A DNA stretch of 43,692 nt from the NCBI GenBank assembly GCA_025450035.1, contig JANWIF010000068.1, positions 1 to 43,692 on the forward strand, written 5' to 3'. The translations under genes were made by a program, and so were the position numbers. This DNA comes from Gemmatimonadaceae bacterium (GTDB taxonomy: Bacteria; Gemmatimonadota; Gemmatimonadetes; Gemmatimonadales; Gemmatimonadaceae). The notes beneath the pieces were generated by a model, which worked only from the letters and a program-made list of their open reading frames with translations, did not search any database and was not told where the DNA came from. Shown in pieces: positions 1-9,492 of this stretch. How positions within the stretch are numbered: position 1 is the stretch's first letter; each line of letters starts with the position of its first letter.

Positions 1-300
1 CCCCCCCGCCGCCCCCCCCCCCCGGCTCTCCATATCTGTTGGCGAAAGATAAAAGATAGTAGATGGCAGGCGAGCAGGTTTGGCGGTCCCTACCCCGCCG
101 GGGTGGGGGGCGCGCTATATTTCTCCACGCTGGGAGTGGACCTGCGTCAGTGCAGGGCCAAGGCGTTTCCCAACCGGCCCCCCAGCGGAGTCTAACTCGT
201 CACCAATGGGAGACCCGCATGATGCCCTCCGCCGAGACGCTACGCTCGATCCTTTCGGGAACGTAGCACGGGCGGGACGTGGAGTCCCGCGCGACGCGTC
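1..300. other. Leader region upstream of the nad operon
   Basis: I see no convincing gene here. The first 23 bases are almost pure C, and an A-rich patch follows at about 46-62. Short open frames run across the region, but they have no recognisable family or ribosome binding site and continue as shadows into nadB. The promoter of the nad operon probably lies here, but I cannot place -35 and -10 boxes with confidence. Confidence 0.4.
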
Positions 301-1854
301 ATGTTTTCACCGTCTTCGGATATCCAGACACTTCGGTGCCGCTACCTCGTCATCGGCAGCGGTGTCGCCGGCCTGCACACGGCGTGGCGCGCGTCGCAGT
401 CGGGCGACGTGGTGCTACTCACCAAGCGTTCGCTCTTCGACAGCGCGACGGCATACGCGCAGGGCGGCATCGCGGCGGCGATCGGCGCCGGCGACTCTCC
501 TGAATTACACCGTCGCGATACTCTTGCGGCTGGAGCGGCGATGTGCGACCGCGCAGCCGTGGATGTGCTGGTGACTGAAGGGCCGTCGCGGGTGCGGGAC
601 CTGCGCGCGGCAGGAGTGGATTTCGACCTCGAACTCGGCGGCGCTTTTGCGTTAGGCCGTGAAGCCGCGCACTCCGAGCGCCGCATCGTGCATGCCCACG
701 GCGATCAAACCGGCGCGGAGATCGTGCGCGCGCTGGTCGAGCGCGTTCGCGCAAGCGGGCGCGTGCGCGTACTGGAGCTCACACGGGCGCTCGAGCTCAT
801 CACCGATACCGACGCGTGCTGCGGTGCGCGCGCTAGCTGCGCCGGCGCAGCACTGGAGATCCACGCCGACGCCACGGTGCTGGCCACTGGAGGATGCGGA
901 CAGGTCTATCGGTACACGACCAATCCGGCGGTCGCCACCGGTGACGGCATCGCGCTCGCCTACCGCGCGGGAGCGGAGCTCGAGGACATGGAGTTCGTCC
1001 AGTTCCACCCGACCGCACTCGATACGCCGGAGACGCCGCTCGCACTGATTTCCGAAGCCGTGCGCGGCGAGGGCGCGATCCTCATCAACGCAGCGGGCGA
1101 GCGCTTCATGGCGGGCCGGCATCCGGAAGCGGAGCTGGCCCCCCGCGATGTCGTGGCGCGCGAAGTCTTCCGCGAGCAACAGCGCGGCGCCGTGTACCTC
1201 GACGCGACGGGGCTCGGCGATGCCTTCGCCCAACGTTTTCCAGGGATCTTCGCGCTGTGCACGGCGCGCGGCATCGATCCACGGTCGCAGCCGATCCCGG
1301 TGACACCCGCCGCGCATTACGCGATGGGCGGCATCGTGACCGATCTTGCCGGTCGTTCCACTGTGGAACGGCTGTACGCGTGCGGCGAGGTGGCTCGGAC
1401 GGGCGTGCATGGCGCCAACCGGCTGGCCTCCAACTCGCTGTTGGAAGGATTGGTGTTCGCCGAGCGCGTGGCGCGTGACCTGGAGGGCGTGGCGCCGCTC
1501 GCGCGGCTGCCCGCGCAGCGGGCGTGGACCGTGCCCGTGCTTGGCGACCGCGGCGCCGCACAGGTCGCGGCGAACCTGGTGCGCGACACCATGTGGCGCC
1601 ATGCCGGCATCGTCCGCTCGGCCGACGGCCTGCTCACGTGCCTAACCGACCTCGATGACATCGCCGGCCGCCTGCCCGAGGGCGCCACCGAAGAGGCAAA
1701 CCTGATCGACACCGCGCGGCTCATCGCGCGCGGCGCACTGCTGCGCGAGGAATCCCGCGGCGGCCATTACCGCACCGACTTTCCGCAGGCGCTGAGCAGC
1801 TGGGAACATCGCCACGTACGCTGGCGCGGCGCTGGTGCGCCCGTGACCTCGTGA
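301..1854 (+). CDS. nadB: L-aspartate oxidase NadB
   Basis: Flavoprotein of about 517 residues that oxidises L-aspartate to iminoaspartate, the first step of de novo NAD synthesis. The N-terminal FAD-binding Rossmann motif is visible (VIGSGVAGLHTAW, about residues 18-30). It is followed by the family stretch AYAQGGIAAAIG and the substrate-side motifs EFVQFHPTAL and GEGAILINAAGERF. The HYAMGGI and GVHGANRLASNSLLEGLVF blocks are typical of the succinate dehydrogenase/fumarate reductase/NadB flavoprotein family. The length is near the normal 520-540. The ATG start has only a weak GGAG about 16 bases upstream. It is the first gene of a nadB-nadA-nadC operon, with nadA starting 12 bases after its stop. 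That context separates it from succinate dehydrogenase subunit A. Confidence 0.96.
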   Translation: MFSPSSDIQTLRCRYLVIGSGVAGLHTAWRASQSGDVVLLTKRSLFDSATAYAQGGIAAAIGAGDSPELHRRDTLAAGAAMCDRAAVDVLVTEGPSRVRDLRAAGVDFDLELGGAFALGREAAHSERRIVHAHGDQTGAEIVRALVERVRASGRVRVLELTRALELITDTDACCGARASCAGAALEIHADATVLATGGCGQVYRYTTNPAVATGDGIALAYRAGAELEDMEFVQFHPTALDTPETPLALISEAVRGEGAILINAAGERFMAGRHPEAELAPRDVVAREVFREQQRGAVYLDATGLGDAFAQRFPGIFALCTARGIDPRSQPIPVTPAAHYAMGGIVTDLAGRSTVERLYACGEVARTGVHGANRLASNSLLEGLVFAERVARDLEGVAPLARLPAQRAWTVPVLGDRGAAQVAANLVRDTMWRHAGIVRSADGLLTCLTDLDDIAGRLPEGATEEANLIDTARLIARGALLREESRGGHYRTDFPQALSSWEHRHVRWRGAGAPVTS

Positions 1855-1866
1855 TCCGGAGGACGT

Positions 1867-2871
1867 ATGCCGTCCAGTAGCGATATCGGCACCGTACAGC
1901 AGACCATCCGGGCGCTGGCCCGAGAACGCAACGCCGTCATCCTCGCCCATAACTACGAGCGACCGGAAGTCCAGGACGTCGCCGACGTCGTCGGAGACTC
2001 CCTCGGTCTGTCCCGCGAGGCGGCGCGAACGGAGGCCGAGGTGATCGTCTTCTGCGGCGTCCATTTCATGGCCGAGACTGCGGCCATCCTCTCGCCTAAC
2101 AAGGTGGTGCTGCTGCCGGACCTCGCCGCGGGGTGCTCGCTGGCCGCGACGATCGACGCGGCCCAACTGAGGGCGTGGAAGGCGGAGCATCCGGGAGCGG
2201 TGGTGGTGAGTTACGTGAACACCAGCGCGGAAGTGAAAGCGGAGAGCGACTACTGTTGCACGTCGGGAAATGCCGTGGAGGTCGTCCAATCGGTGCCGCT
2301 CGACCGCGAGATTCTTTTTCTGCCGGATATGTTTCTGGGTGCGCACGTACGGCGCGTGACCGGTCGAGCGAACATGCACGTGTGGATGGGCGAGTGTCAC
2401 GTGCATGCCGGCATCACGCCGGCGCGCGTGGCCGAGCAGCGTGCCGCGCATCCCGACGCGGAATTTCTCGTGCACCCGGAGTGCGGCTGCTCGACCAGCC
2501 TCATCGAGGCGATGTCGGCCGGCGACATCGATCCAGCGGGTGTGCAGATCCTTTCCACGGAGGGAATGATCAGGCGTCCATCGCAATCGGACGCCGGGAT
2601 GTTCATTGTGGCGACGGAAGTCGGGATCCTTCATCGGTTGCGCCGTGCCTACCCTGAGCGAGAGTTCCTGGCCGCCGATGAGCGCGCGTCGTGCCAGTAC
2701 ATGAAGATGACGACGCTCCCCAAGGTCGCACGCGCGCTCGAACGACTCGAGCATCGCATCACGGTGCCGCCGGACATCGCCGAGCGCGCGCGCGGCGCGA
2801 TCGCCCGGATGGTATCCATCGGCGGCCCGGCGCCGGCCGCGTCGTTGCCCGCCGCGATGGTCGGCGAATGA
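1867..2871 (+). CDS. nadA: Quinolinate synthase NadA
   Basis: [4Fe-4S] enzyme that condenses iminoaspartate with dihydroxyacetone phosphate to quinolinate. It is 334 residues, the size of the longer NadA class. Family motifs are in order: [19 protein letters not shown] near the N-terminus, [60 protein letters not shown], and [11 protein letters not shown] near the C-terminus. Cysteines in [15 protein letters not shown] and ASCQYMK are the expected cluster ligands. A clear GGAGG at 1858-1862 sits five bases before the ATG. It lies between nadB and nadC, and its stop overlaps the nadC start (ATGA), which indicates translational coupling. Confidence 0.97.
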   Translation: MPSSSDIGTVQQTIRALARERNAVILAHNYERPEVQDVADVVGDSLGLSREAARTEAEVIVFCGVHFMAETAAILSPNKVVLLPDLAAGCSLAATIDAAQLRAWKAEHPGAVVVSYVNTSAEVKAESDYCCTSGNAVEVVQSVPLDREILFLPDMFLGAHVRRVTGRANMHVWMGECHVHAGITPARVAEQRAAHPDAEFLVHPECGCSTSLIEAMSAGDIDPAGVQILSTEGMIRRPSQSDAGMFIVATEVGILHRLRRAYPEREFLAADERASCQYMKMTTLPKVARALERLEHRITVPPDIAERARGAIARMVSIGGPAPAASLPAAMVGE

Positions 2872-3731
2872 GCGCGGGTGCTCCTCCGTTCCCGCTCGAC
2901 GCGCGCGCGACGACGGCTCTCGTGCGCGCCGCGCTCGAGGAGGATCAGGCGTTCAACGATGTGACGACGCTGTCCACTGTTCCGGTCGAGGCGTGTGCGC
3001 GCGGCGCCATGGTGTCGCGGGTGGAGGGCGTCGTTGCCGGCCTTCCACTCGCGCTCGCCGCGTTTCAGGCGCTGAGCAGCGCGACCGTTGCCCAGGTGGT
3101 TGTGCCTGACGGGACGACGGTGCCTGCCGGCGGGGTGGTGGCCAAGCTGGAGGGGCCGGCGCGTGCGCTGTTATCCGCGGAGCGCGTGGCGCTGAACTTT
3201 GTGCAGCGGTTATCCGGGATCGCGACGCTCACTGCGCGGTACGTGCAGGCCGTGCATGGCACGCGGGCGCGCATCTACGACACGCGCAAGACCACGCCGT
3301 TGCTGCGTGCGCTCGAAAAGTACGCCGTCCGATGCGGGGGCGGCGTGAGCCATCGCGCCGATCTCGCCGAGGCGGTGTTGATCAAGGACAACCATCTTGC
3401 CGCGTTAGGCGGCGACATCGCGCTCGCCGTGCGCCGCGCGCGCGCCGCGGGCCGGCCGGGCATCTGCGTCGAGGTGGAATGCGACGACCTGGCGCAGGCG
3501 GAAGCCGCGCTGGCGGCCAGCGCGGATGTGATCCTTCTCGACAACATGTCGCTCGAGCAGATGCGCGCTTGCGTCGCGCGCGTTGCCGGCCGCGTGCCGC
3601 TCGAGGCATCCGGCGGCGTCACGCTCGACCGGGTGCGCGCGATCGCCGCGACGGGCGTGGACCGGATTTCGGTTGGCGCGTTGACGCACTCGGGTGCGTC
3701 GATCGATGTCGGATTGGATTTTTGGTGGTAG
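2868..3731 (+). CDS. nadC: Nicotinate-nucleotide pyrophosphorylase (carboxylating) NadC
   Basis: Quinolinate phosphoribosyltransferase, which converts quinolinate and PRPP to nicotinate mononucleotide, CO2 and PPi. It is 287 residues, the normal length. Characteristic blocks are [11 protein letters not shown] near the N-terminus, [13 protein letters not shown], the PRPP-site stretch [60 protein letters not shown] and the terminal [12 protein letters not shown] chose the ATG at 2868 because it overlaps the nadA stop and gives a family-length protein, although the frame stays open further upstream. It completes the three-step NadBAC pathway in one operon. Confidence 0.97.
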   Translation: MSAGAPPFPLDARATTALVRAALEEDQAFNDVTTLSTVPVEACARGAMVSRVEGVVAGLPLALAAFQALSSATVAQVVVPDGTTVPAGGVVAKLEGPARALLSAERVALNFVQRLSGIATLTARYVQAVHGTRARIYDTRKTTPLLRALEKYAVRCGGGVSHRADLAEAVLIKDNHLAALGGDIALAVRRARAAGRPGICVEVECDDLAQAEAALAASADVILLDNMSLEQMRACVARVAGRVPLEASGGVTLDRVRAIAATGVDRISVGALTHSGASIDVGLDFWW

Positions 3732-3785
3732 TGGTTGGGCGTGGACCGTGTGACGGACGCGCGCTCCCAGCTTCCAATCCGCCAC

Positions 3786-4389
3786 CTACTGTCGGCGAAA
3801 CACTGACCCGTACCGCACCGGCCAATCGCGTCGGTGGTGATCGAGCGGTTCTTTGCTCCAATACGAGAACGGCCACCTCAACCGTGCTTTCCAGTCGGCC
3901 TCGTACACGTCTTCGAGGCACTCGAGCACTGGTTGCAATCTCAGTCGCGTCACCACGCGCGTCTTCACATCGAGGTCGACGCCGTAGGTGAACAGGTAGC
4001 CGCCAGGCGCAACCAGGCCGCCGATGTTCATCATGCACGCCTCGGCCTCGGGGATGGTACAAGTGGCACAACATGTTGTTTACAAAGACGAAATCGCACG
4101 GGCCGACGCGATCTCGGAGTTCCGGCGATCGGGCATCGAGACAGATCCACCGGGCGTGGTACACGAACGACGGACGGACCACGAGGTCGCCGCCGTCGGC
4201 AACGAACAACCCCGCGTGAATGAGGCCATCGATCTCGCGCGCGGTGAGCCGCTCGAACTCGCGGTTGGCGCGCGGATAGCGGCCGGCCCGCGCGCAGGTC
4301 AGTGCGTTAGGCGAAATATCCACGCCGGTTGCGACGATCGGCGCGTCGGGGCGCACCTGATCGATCTGCCAAGAGCCAACACGGCATGC
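3786..4389 (-). pseudogene. Decayed CheR-like SAM-dependent methyltransferase (frameshifted, N-terminus lost)
   Basis: Two neighbouring minus-strand frames together read as the C-terminal part of a CheR-type methyltransferase. The first has APIVATGVDISPNALTCARA and the acceptor block CDFVFVNNMLCHLYHP. It then loses frame in a C4 run near 4045-4050. The second frame resumes with EAEACMMNIGGLVAPGGYLF, the typical Asn-rich motif followed by LxPGGYLF, and ends in YWSKEPL...YGSVFRRQ. Removing one C would join the frames. Upstream, the frame hits a stop at 4390-4392, so most of the N-terminal part is missing. A single-base assembly error could explain the shift but not the missing N-terminus. The partner pathway is unknown. 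Confidence 0.7.
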
Positions 4390-4434
4390 TCAACCGTACA
4401 CTGTAGGCGGGCTGGTGCGTGCGAGTGGCAGCCG

Positions 4435-5883
4435 CTACCGCGTCGCGAACTTTCCCACGCGACCGACCGCCAGCGTCACCGTCACGTTCACCGCCATCGC
4501 GACCAAGCCGACGTTGAGGTCGGTGATCGCTGGCGGCCACGACGGGAAGAGCGAGCTCATCGTGGCGCCAGTCAGCGTGAGGGCCATCACGGTGAGTTCG
4601 CCAGCCACGATCCCGGCCAGCGCGCCGTGGCGTGTGACTAACGGAGCGCGCGTGAGGCTCAGGATCAATGCCGGAAAGAGCTGGGTGACCACGTTGTAGC
4701 CCATGAGGAGCAGCACGACCAATGTTTCACCGCCGCGAAAGGTGAGCAGCACGCATACCAGCGCCAGCACAGGCACGAGGGCCTTGGCGATCCACGCGAC
4801 GCGCGCGTCCGACGTGCCCGGGACGAGTTTCGCGTACACGTTATTCGACAGGATGGTGCACGCCGACATGAGCAGCATCGAGCCCGGCACGAGCGCCGTG
4901 AGCAATCCCGCGGCGCCCACCGCGCCTAACACCCAGGGGCCGAAGGCGCGCTCGGTGGCGCGGAGCAACGAGAGATCGACAGCGGCCCCGCTCAGGCCGG
5001 GCACCTCGAGCAGCGCGGCGAAGCCGGTGAAGAACACGAACAGCAGCACTAGTTGATAGAGGGGCATCAGCACGGCGTTGCGCCGGAACACGCGCTCGTT
5101 GCGCGCGGTGTAGCACGAGCCGAACGTATGCGGCCACATGTAGAAGCCGAGTGCGGTGAGCACGACGGTCGAGATAAACCAGGCGGAACTCATGCCGCGG
5201 GCGGGAAGCGTGAGCAGCCCGGGATGCGCGGCATCGAGGCGCGAGAACATCGCCTGAAACCCGCCGTGCAGGTGCACGGGGAGATACGTGCCGAGAAACA
5301 CCGCGATGATGAGAATCAACGCGTCCTTCAACATCGCCGTCCAGGCCGAGCCGCGCACGCCGGAGGCGACCACGTAGATCACCAGCACCACGCTCCCCAT
5401 CCACACCGCCGCGGCCGCCGGGATCGCGCCGTTCGATGCCTCGGAGACGATGATGCCCAGGCCCTTGAGCTGGAGCACGAGGTACGGCACTATGGCCCCG
5501 ACGCTCACCACCGACACCACTATGCCTAACGCTTGGCTCTCATACTTGCACTCGAAGAAGTCGGCCTGCGACACGAGCGCGTGCGCGTTGGCATACCGCC
5601 ACACGGCGGGAAGCAGGAAATACGACATGCCGTAGGCCAGTGTGCCGTAGCACAGGATGTAGAACGCCGGCGCGCCCTTCCCGTACGCCCACCCGCTGCC
5701 GCCCAGGAACGTGAACGTGGTGTAGATCTCGCCCGCCATGAGCACGAACACGAACGCCGTGCCGAAGCCGCGCCCCCCCACGCTCCATTGCTCGAGTGTC
5801 ATCGCCCGCCCGCGGCGCGCACACAGGCCTAACGTAAGAGCGACGATGAACGACGCCCCGATGAGCAGGAGCGCCGGGCTCAC
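4435..5883 (-). CDS. Sodium:solute symporter family transporter
   Basis: Integral membrane protein of 482 residues with about 12-13 hydrophobic segments, matching the SSS (LeuT-fold) family. The N-terminal region has the family stretches WSVGGRGFGTAF and GEIYTTFTFLGGSGWAYGKG. The middle has GVRGSAWTAMLKDALILI and FYMWPHTFG, and the third part has GAVGAAGLLTALVPGSMLLMSACTILSNN. It starts with GTG, overlapping the stop of the DUF3311 gene by four bases. A small DUF3311 protein directly upstream is a common pairing for monocarboxylate/MctP-like members. The adjacent M20 hydrolase suggests uptake of a carboxylate or N-acyl compound; that substrate is inferred. Confidence 0.88.
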   Translation of the reverse strand: MSPALLLIGASFIVALTLGLCARRGRAMTLEQWSVGGRGFGTAFVFVLMAGEIYTTFTFLGGSGWAYGKGAPAFYILCYGTLAYGMSYFLLPAVWRYANAHALVSQADFFECKYESQALGIVVSVVSVGAIVPYLVLQLKGLGIIVSEASNGAIPAAAAVWMGSVVLVIYVVASGVRGSAWTAMLKDALILIIAVFLGTYLPVHLHGGFQAMFSRLDAAHPGLLTLPARGMSSAWFISTVVLTALGFYMWPHTFGSCYTARNERVFRRNAVLMPLYQLVLLFVFFTGFAALLEVPGLSGAAVDLSLLRATERAFGPWVLGAVGAAGLLTALVPGSMLLMSACTILSNNVYAKLVPGTSDARVAWIAKALVPVLALVCVLLTFRGGETLVVLLLMGYNVVTQLFPALILSLTRAPLVTRHGALAGIVAGELTVMALTLTGATMSSLFPSWPPAITDLNVGLVAMAVNVTVTLAVGRVGKFATR

Positions 5884-6089
5884 GGCGTGGGGGAACCGGC
5901 GGCGTGCTCACGCGCCTGGTCGAGCGCGTAGATGAGCCCCATGATCGCCGAGGTCAGTACCACCCACGCGGCGATCCAGAAGAGCAGGAACGGGAGGCCG
6001 AGCACGTAAGGCGTCACGCGATTGGCAAACGGAATGCCACCCAGCATGCCGATCGCGGGCAGCACCGCCAGCCAGCGGTACCACCTCAT
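5880..6089 (-). CDS. DUF3311 family small membrane protein
   Basis: Protein of 69 residues with two predicted transmembrane segments: WLAVLPAIGMLGGIPFANRV and LPFLLFWIAAWVVLTSAIM. The size, the short loop with the P-F-N-R-V motif and the position immediately before an SSS symporter fit DUF3311, a family usually encoded with such transporters and possibly an accessory subunit. Its start overlaps the stop of the M20 hydrolase gene by four bases and its stop overlaps the symporter start, so the three genes are translationally coupled. Function beyond accessory membrane protein is unknown. Confidence 0.8.
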   Translation of the reverse strand: MRWYRWLAVLPAIGMLGGIPFANRVTPYVLGLPFLLFWIAAWVVLTSAIMGLIYALDQAREHAAGSPTP

Positions 6090-7306
6090 GCCGCGTGCGT
6101 CCTCCCTCCATCGAGATACGCGAGCGCCGCCTCGATGAAGATCGCCACGCCGGATTCGAGCGCGCGTTCATCGAGATCGAAGCGTTCGTGATGATGCGGG
6201 TGCACGATGCCGCGCGCTTCGTTGCGCGCACCGATGAAGAAGAAACACCCCGGTGCGCGCTGGAGAAACGCCGAGAAGTCCTCGCCACCCATGCTCGGGC
6301 GCGCATCCGCCAGCGCGTCTGGACCTAACGCACGGGCAACCACGCGGCGCATGAATTCCACGGCGGCCGCGTCGTTCACCACGGGGCGGTAGCCGCGATC
6401 GAAGCGCAGCGTGTACGACGCGCCATGGGCCTCGCTCACACCGCGCACGATGCGCTCGAACAGTTGGGGAATCTCCTCGCGCAACGCCGCGTCGAAGGTG
6501 CGGATGGTGCCGGCCAGCTCCACACTTCCGGGCAATACATTGTACGCGGTGCCTCCCGCGATGCGCGTGACCGATACCACCGCGCGGTCGATCGGATCGA
6601 CGCCGCGCGACACGATGTGCTGAAGGTTCGTCACCACCTGGGCCGCAACGGCGATCACATCGACGGTTTCGTGCGGCGCCGCCGCGTGTCCTCCGCGCCC
6701 GTGAATGACGAGATCGAACACGTCGGGCGACGCCATCAGCCGTCCTGCGAGCACGCCGACCGTGCCGACCGGCATCGGCAGCCAGAGATGCGCGCCGATC
6801 ACCATGTCCACACCGTCCATCACTCCGGCCGCGACCATCTCCTCGGCGCCACCGGGGAAAAGCTCCTCGGCGTGCTGGAACAGGAACCGCACCTCGCCGT
6901 GTAGCTGCTCGCGCAATTGGGCGAGCGTCTTGGCCGCGCCCAACAGCATCGCCGTGTGTCCATCGTGTCCGCAGGCGTGCATCACGCCAGGCGTGCGCGA
7001 GGCGTAGTCCACCTCGTTCCGCTCGAGTATGGGCAGCGCGTCCATGTCCGCGCGCACCGCCAGCACCGGTCCCGGATGCACGCCGTGCAGTCGCGCGACC
7101 ACGCTGGTCTTGGTTGGGCGTTCCAGCTCGAGTCCGCCGAACGACGCCAGCGTGTCGTACACGAATTGCGCGGTACGCTCTTCGTGGAACGAGAGCTCGG
7201 GGTGCATGTGCAGATGCCTGCGCCAACCGATCACGGTGTCGCGCAGCGCGGCCGCGCGTTGGACGGGCGAGAGCTGAGTGGTACGGGCGGAGAGACTGGC
7301 GCTCAT
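6086..7306 (-). CDS. M20 family amidohydrolase (hippurate hydrolase-like)
   Basis: Zinc-dependent amidohydrolase of 406 residues that would cleave an N-acyl amino acid or similar amide in the cytoplasm. Family motifs are in order: RRHLHMHPELSFHEERTA near the N-terminus, AVRADMDALPI, the metal-binding HACGHDGHTAMLLGAA, LFQHAEELFPGGAEEM with the catalytic Glu pair, HGRGGHAAAPHETVD, and the C-terminal MGGEDFSAFLQ. I chose the ATG at 7306 because AGGAG lies about six bases upstream (...GAGGAGTCGCC-ATG) and gives the family length; the open frame continues upstream without homology. It is the first gene of the coupled set with DUF3311 and the symporter, suggesting uptake then hydrolysis of the substrate. 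Confidence 0.92.
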   Translation of the reverse strand: MSASLSARTTQLSPVQRAAALRDTVIGWRRHLHMHPELSFHEERTAQFVYDTLASFGGLELERPTKTSVVARLHGVHPGPVLAVRADMDALPILERNEVDYASRTPGVMHACGHDGHTAMLLGAAKTLAQLREQLHGEVRFLFQHAEELFPGGAEEMVAAGVMDGVDMVIGAHLWLPMPVGTVGVLAGRLMASPDVFDLVIHGRGGHAAAPHETVDVIAVAAQVVTNLQHIVSRGVDPIDRAVVSVTRIAGGTAYNVLPGSVELAGTIRTFDAALREEIPQLFERIVRGVSEAHGASYTLRFDRGYRPVVNDAAAVEFMRRVVARALGPDALADARPSMGGEDFSAFLQRAPGCFFFIGARNEARGIVHPHHHERFDLDERALESGVAIFIEAALAYLDGGRTHAA

Positions 7307-7389
7307 GGCGACTCCTCGATTCGTCGTGTACGCTGTTGCGCGAATGTGGGCGCGGCGCTTGGCGACCGCCAGCCCCGCCGTTCGCGTCG

Positions 7390-8568
7390 TTATGCCGCGG
7401 CCTGCATCGTTGCGGCGGCCGGGCGCGTCCAGAACACCGCTCCCAACGTCGCGGCGAAGAGCTGTGCCGCCACGACCAGCGCGACGCACCCAGCCCAGCC
7501 ACCGTGGTGCCACAGCAGGCCGGGGAGGACGCCGCCCAGACTCCCACCAACATAGTACACCGTCACGTACGCGCCCGACGCCAGGGCACGCAGTGGCGGG
7601 GGTGAGGCGACGCGCAGATGGCTCGTGGCCGTGGCCTGGCAGGTGAACACCGCCGAGGAGGCGATGGCGAGGCCGATGATGACCAGCGGCAGCGAGTGGC
7701 TCAGGGTGATGAGCGCCCCACCGATGCCGGCAGCGATCGCCCACAGCAAGACGGTGCGCGGCCCAACGCGATCGATCAGCAGTCCTCCGACCGGCGTCAC
7801 CACCGCGCCGACCAACTACACCAGAAACACCCCGCTGACGGCAGCGATGCCTAACGAAAAAGGCGGCGCGCTGAGGTAGAATGTGACGTAGGTGAACAGG
7901 GCGACCAGCGTGAACAACTGGCAGAAGCCCACGAAATAGGTCGCCAGGAGCCGCCGATCCCGCAACACGCCCAGCCGTTCGCGCGCCGGGAGCAGGCCGC
8001 CGCGCCGCGGCGTATGGTATCGCGAGGATGGGAGCCAGCGCCACACGACCGCCGCGCCGGCGAGATTGATGAGTCCCAACACGACGAACGCCTCGCGCCA
8101 TCCCGCGTGCGCGGCAATCAGCCCGGTGATCACTCGCCCACTCAGCCCGCCTAACACCGTGCCGGTGACGAACGCCGCCATCACCGCGCCGACGCGGCCG
8201 GGGCCGGCCTCCTCGGTGATGTACGCGAGCGCGATCACGTAGACACCGGGCGTCGCGGCGCCCTGCAGGAATCGCCAGATGGTAAGCGCGCCCAACCCTT
8301 GCGACGTAGCGGCGAGCAGCGTAGGAATGGCGAGCACGACGATGGCCAGCACGATGATGCTCTTGCGCCGCACGCGGTCGCCGTGCGCACCGACGAACGG
8401 CGCCACCAGCGCGACCGCGATCGTCGATGCACTGACGGTGAGTCCCGCCTGCGCCTTGCTGGCGTGAAACAGCGTTTCAAACAACGGCAGCAAGGGCTGC
8501 GTCGCGTACAGGTCGAGAAACGTGCAGAACCCGGCGAACGAGATGGCGAGCGTGCTCTTCGAGGCCAT
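7390..8568 (-). pseudogene. MFS exporter with an in-frame amber stop
   Basis: A major facilitator superfamily transporter of about 392 codons, interrupted once. The N-terminal two thirds includes FLDLYATQPLLPLFETLF, the loop motif GAHGDRVRRKSII and many hydrophobic helices. It reads ...GVFLV, then TAG at 7816-7818, and then continues in the same frame as LVGAVVTPVGGLLIDRVGPR through four more helices to 7390. A Tyr codon is expected at this place (FLVYLxGAVVTP), so TAC/TAT to TAG is the simplest change. The ATG at 8568 starts the family sequence MASKSTLAISFAGF. It may be a recent nonsense mutation, a read-through case or a sequence error. It lies 83 bases upstream of the M20 hydrolase on the same strand. 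Confidence 0.82.
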
Positions 8569-8569
8569 G

Positions 8570-8670
8570 TTGGTCGTTGGCGGTTGGTCGTTGGTGGTTG
8601 GTGAACAACTAACTACGGGCGTGGTCGCAGTACCAGTTAGCAACCACCACCCACCAACCACCAACCACCA
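8570..8670. repeat. GGTTGG/CCAACC hairpin repeat, copy A
   Basis: Intergenic low-complexity inverted repeat between the MFS start and the AAA ATPase stop. The left arm (8570-8602) is built of GGTTGG/GGTCGTTGG units and the right arm (8641-8670) of CCAACCACCA units, so they can pair as a long imperfect stem. The core at 8603-8640 matches the core of copy B at about 25 of 35 positions in the same orientation. The G-rich arm has several GG runs spaced by TT/TGG. Confidence 0.75.
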
Positions 8671-8671
8671 T

Positions 8672-9490
8672 TCATCTCAAGTGCCGCAAGAACCGTTCGG
8701 GGTCGCCCAGGAAATCCCGCGTCAATGCCACGTGCTCCAAGTCTTGGTACGCCACACTCGTGACGGGGGTGGTGTCGAAGCTGTATATCCGGGCGGACGG
8801 GAAGGCGAGCACGATCGGCGAGTGGGTGGTGACGATGAATTGCGCGCGTTGACTCACCATGTCGAGCATCATCGTGAGCAGGGCGAGCTGGCTCGTTGGT
8901 GAGAGCGCCGCTTCGGGCTCATCGAGCAGGTAGAGTCCCGCGGGCACGAAGCGCGCCTGGAACACTTTGAGGAAGCTCTGGCCGTGCGAATTCGCATCCA
9001 GGTCGGTGCCGTAGCGCTGCTCCATGTCCGCGAGTGACGCGCGCAGCGGGCCGGCGGCGAGGCCCTTGGCATACGCCGAGCGGCCGGCGTATTCCACTTC
9101 AATCTCCTCGAGGTGCTGGATCAGCTCCGCGCGGTCGCGGGCCAGTCGTTTGGTATATCCAAAGAAATCCTCAGCGCGTAGGAAGAAGCCGCGTGTCGTG
9201 TGTTGCGCCCATGAGAGCCGAAGCGCACGCGCGAGCCGGCGCTGTGCGGCGAGTGTCGCATCGCGCGCCACGTCCTCGCTGCCGATCGAAGCTAACCCGG
9301 CCGCCGCGGCAATGCCCTCGAGGAGCGTCGACTTCCCCGAGCCGTTCTCGCCGACGAAGAACGTGACCGGGGCCGAGAGATCGAGCACCGGCAGCGTGCG
9401 GATCGCCGGCACGGTGAATGGAAAGCTCTCCGGTACCGGCAGTCGGTTAGGCGGCGGCGGGCGGCGGGTGAGGGTGAGGAGGTGGGGCAT
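8672..9490 (-). CDS. AAA family ATPase (predicted ABC-type ATPase, COG3910-like)
   Basis: Soluble ATPase of 272 residues. Walker A is GENGSGKST (about residues 47-55). The ABC-like region is followed by Walker B LYLLDEPEAALSP and the switch histidine in IVTTHSPIVLAFP near the C-terminus. The QSFLKVFQARFVPAGLYLLDEPE block is typical of the small COG3910 class of predicted ATPases. No membrane segment or partner domain is visible, and no known transporter or nuclease is next to it. Its promoter would have to lie within repeat copy B and its 3' end abuts repeat copy A. The biological role is unknown. Confidence 0.85.
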   Translation of the reverse strand: MPHLLTLTRRPPPPNRLPVPESFPFTVPAIRTLPVLDLSAPVTFFVGENGSGKSTLLEGIAAAAGLASIGSEDVARDATLAAQRRLARALRLSWAQHTTRGFFLRAEDFFGYTKRLARDRAELIQHLEEIEVEYAGRSAYAKGLAAGPLRASLADMEQRYGTDLDANSHGQSFLKVFQARFVPAGLYLLDEPEAALSPTSQLALLTMMLDMVSQRAQFIVTTHSPIVLAFPSARIYSFDTTPVTSVAYQDLEHVALTRDFLGDPERFLRHLR

Positions 9491-9492
9491 GA

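Noticed and set aside
1-23. Poly-C run at the window start as a functional element
   Set aside because: It is at the very edge with no context; similar homopolymers occur elsewhere, and it may be sequence noise.
652-1602. Long minus-strand frame inside nadB
   Set aside because: No motif or ribosome binding site, and it is fully inside a certain gene.
7390-8664. Two separate MFS half-proteins
   Set aside because: They are one frame separated only by a TAG; each alone lacks a full set of helices.
8571-8664. Extra N-terminal residues of the MFS protein starting at 8664
   Set aside because: The extension translates the low-complexity hairpin repeat (Trp/Thr-rich), not protein sequence; the family start is the ATG at 8568.
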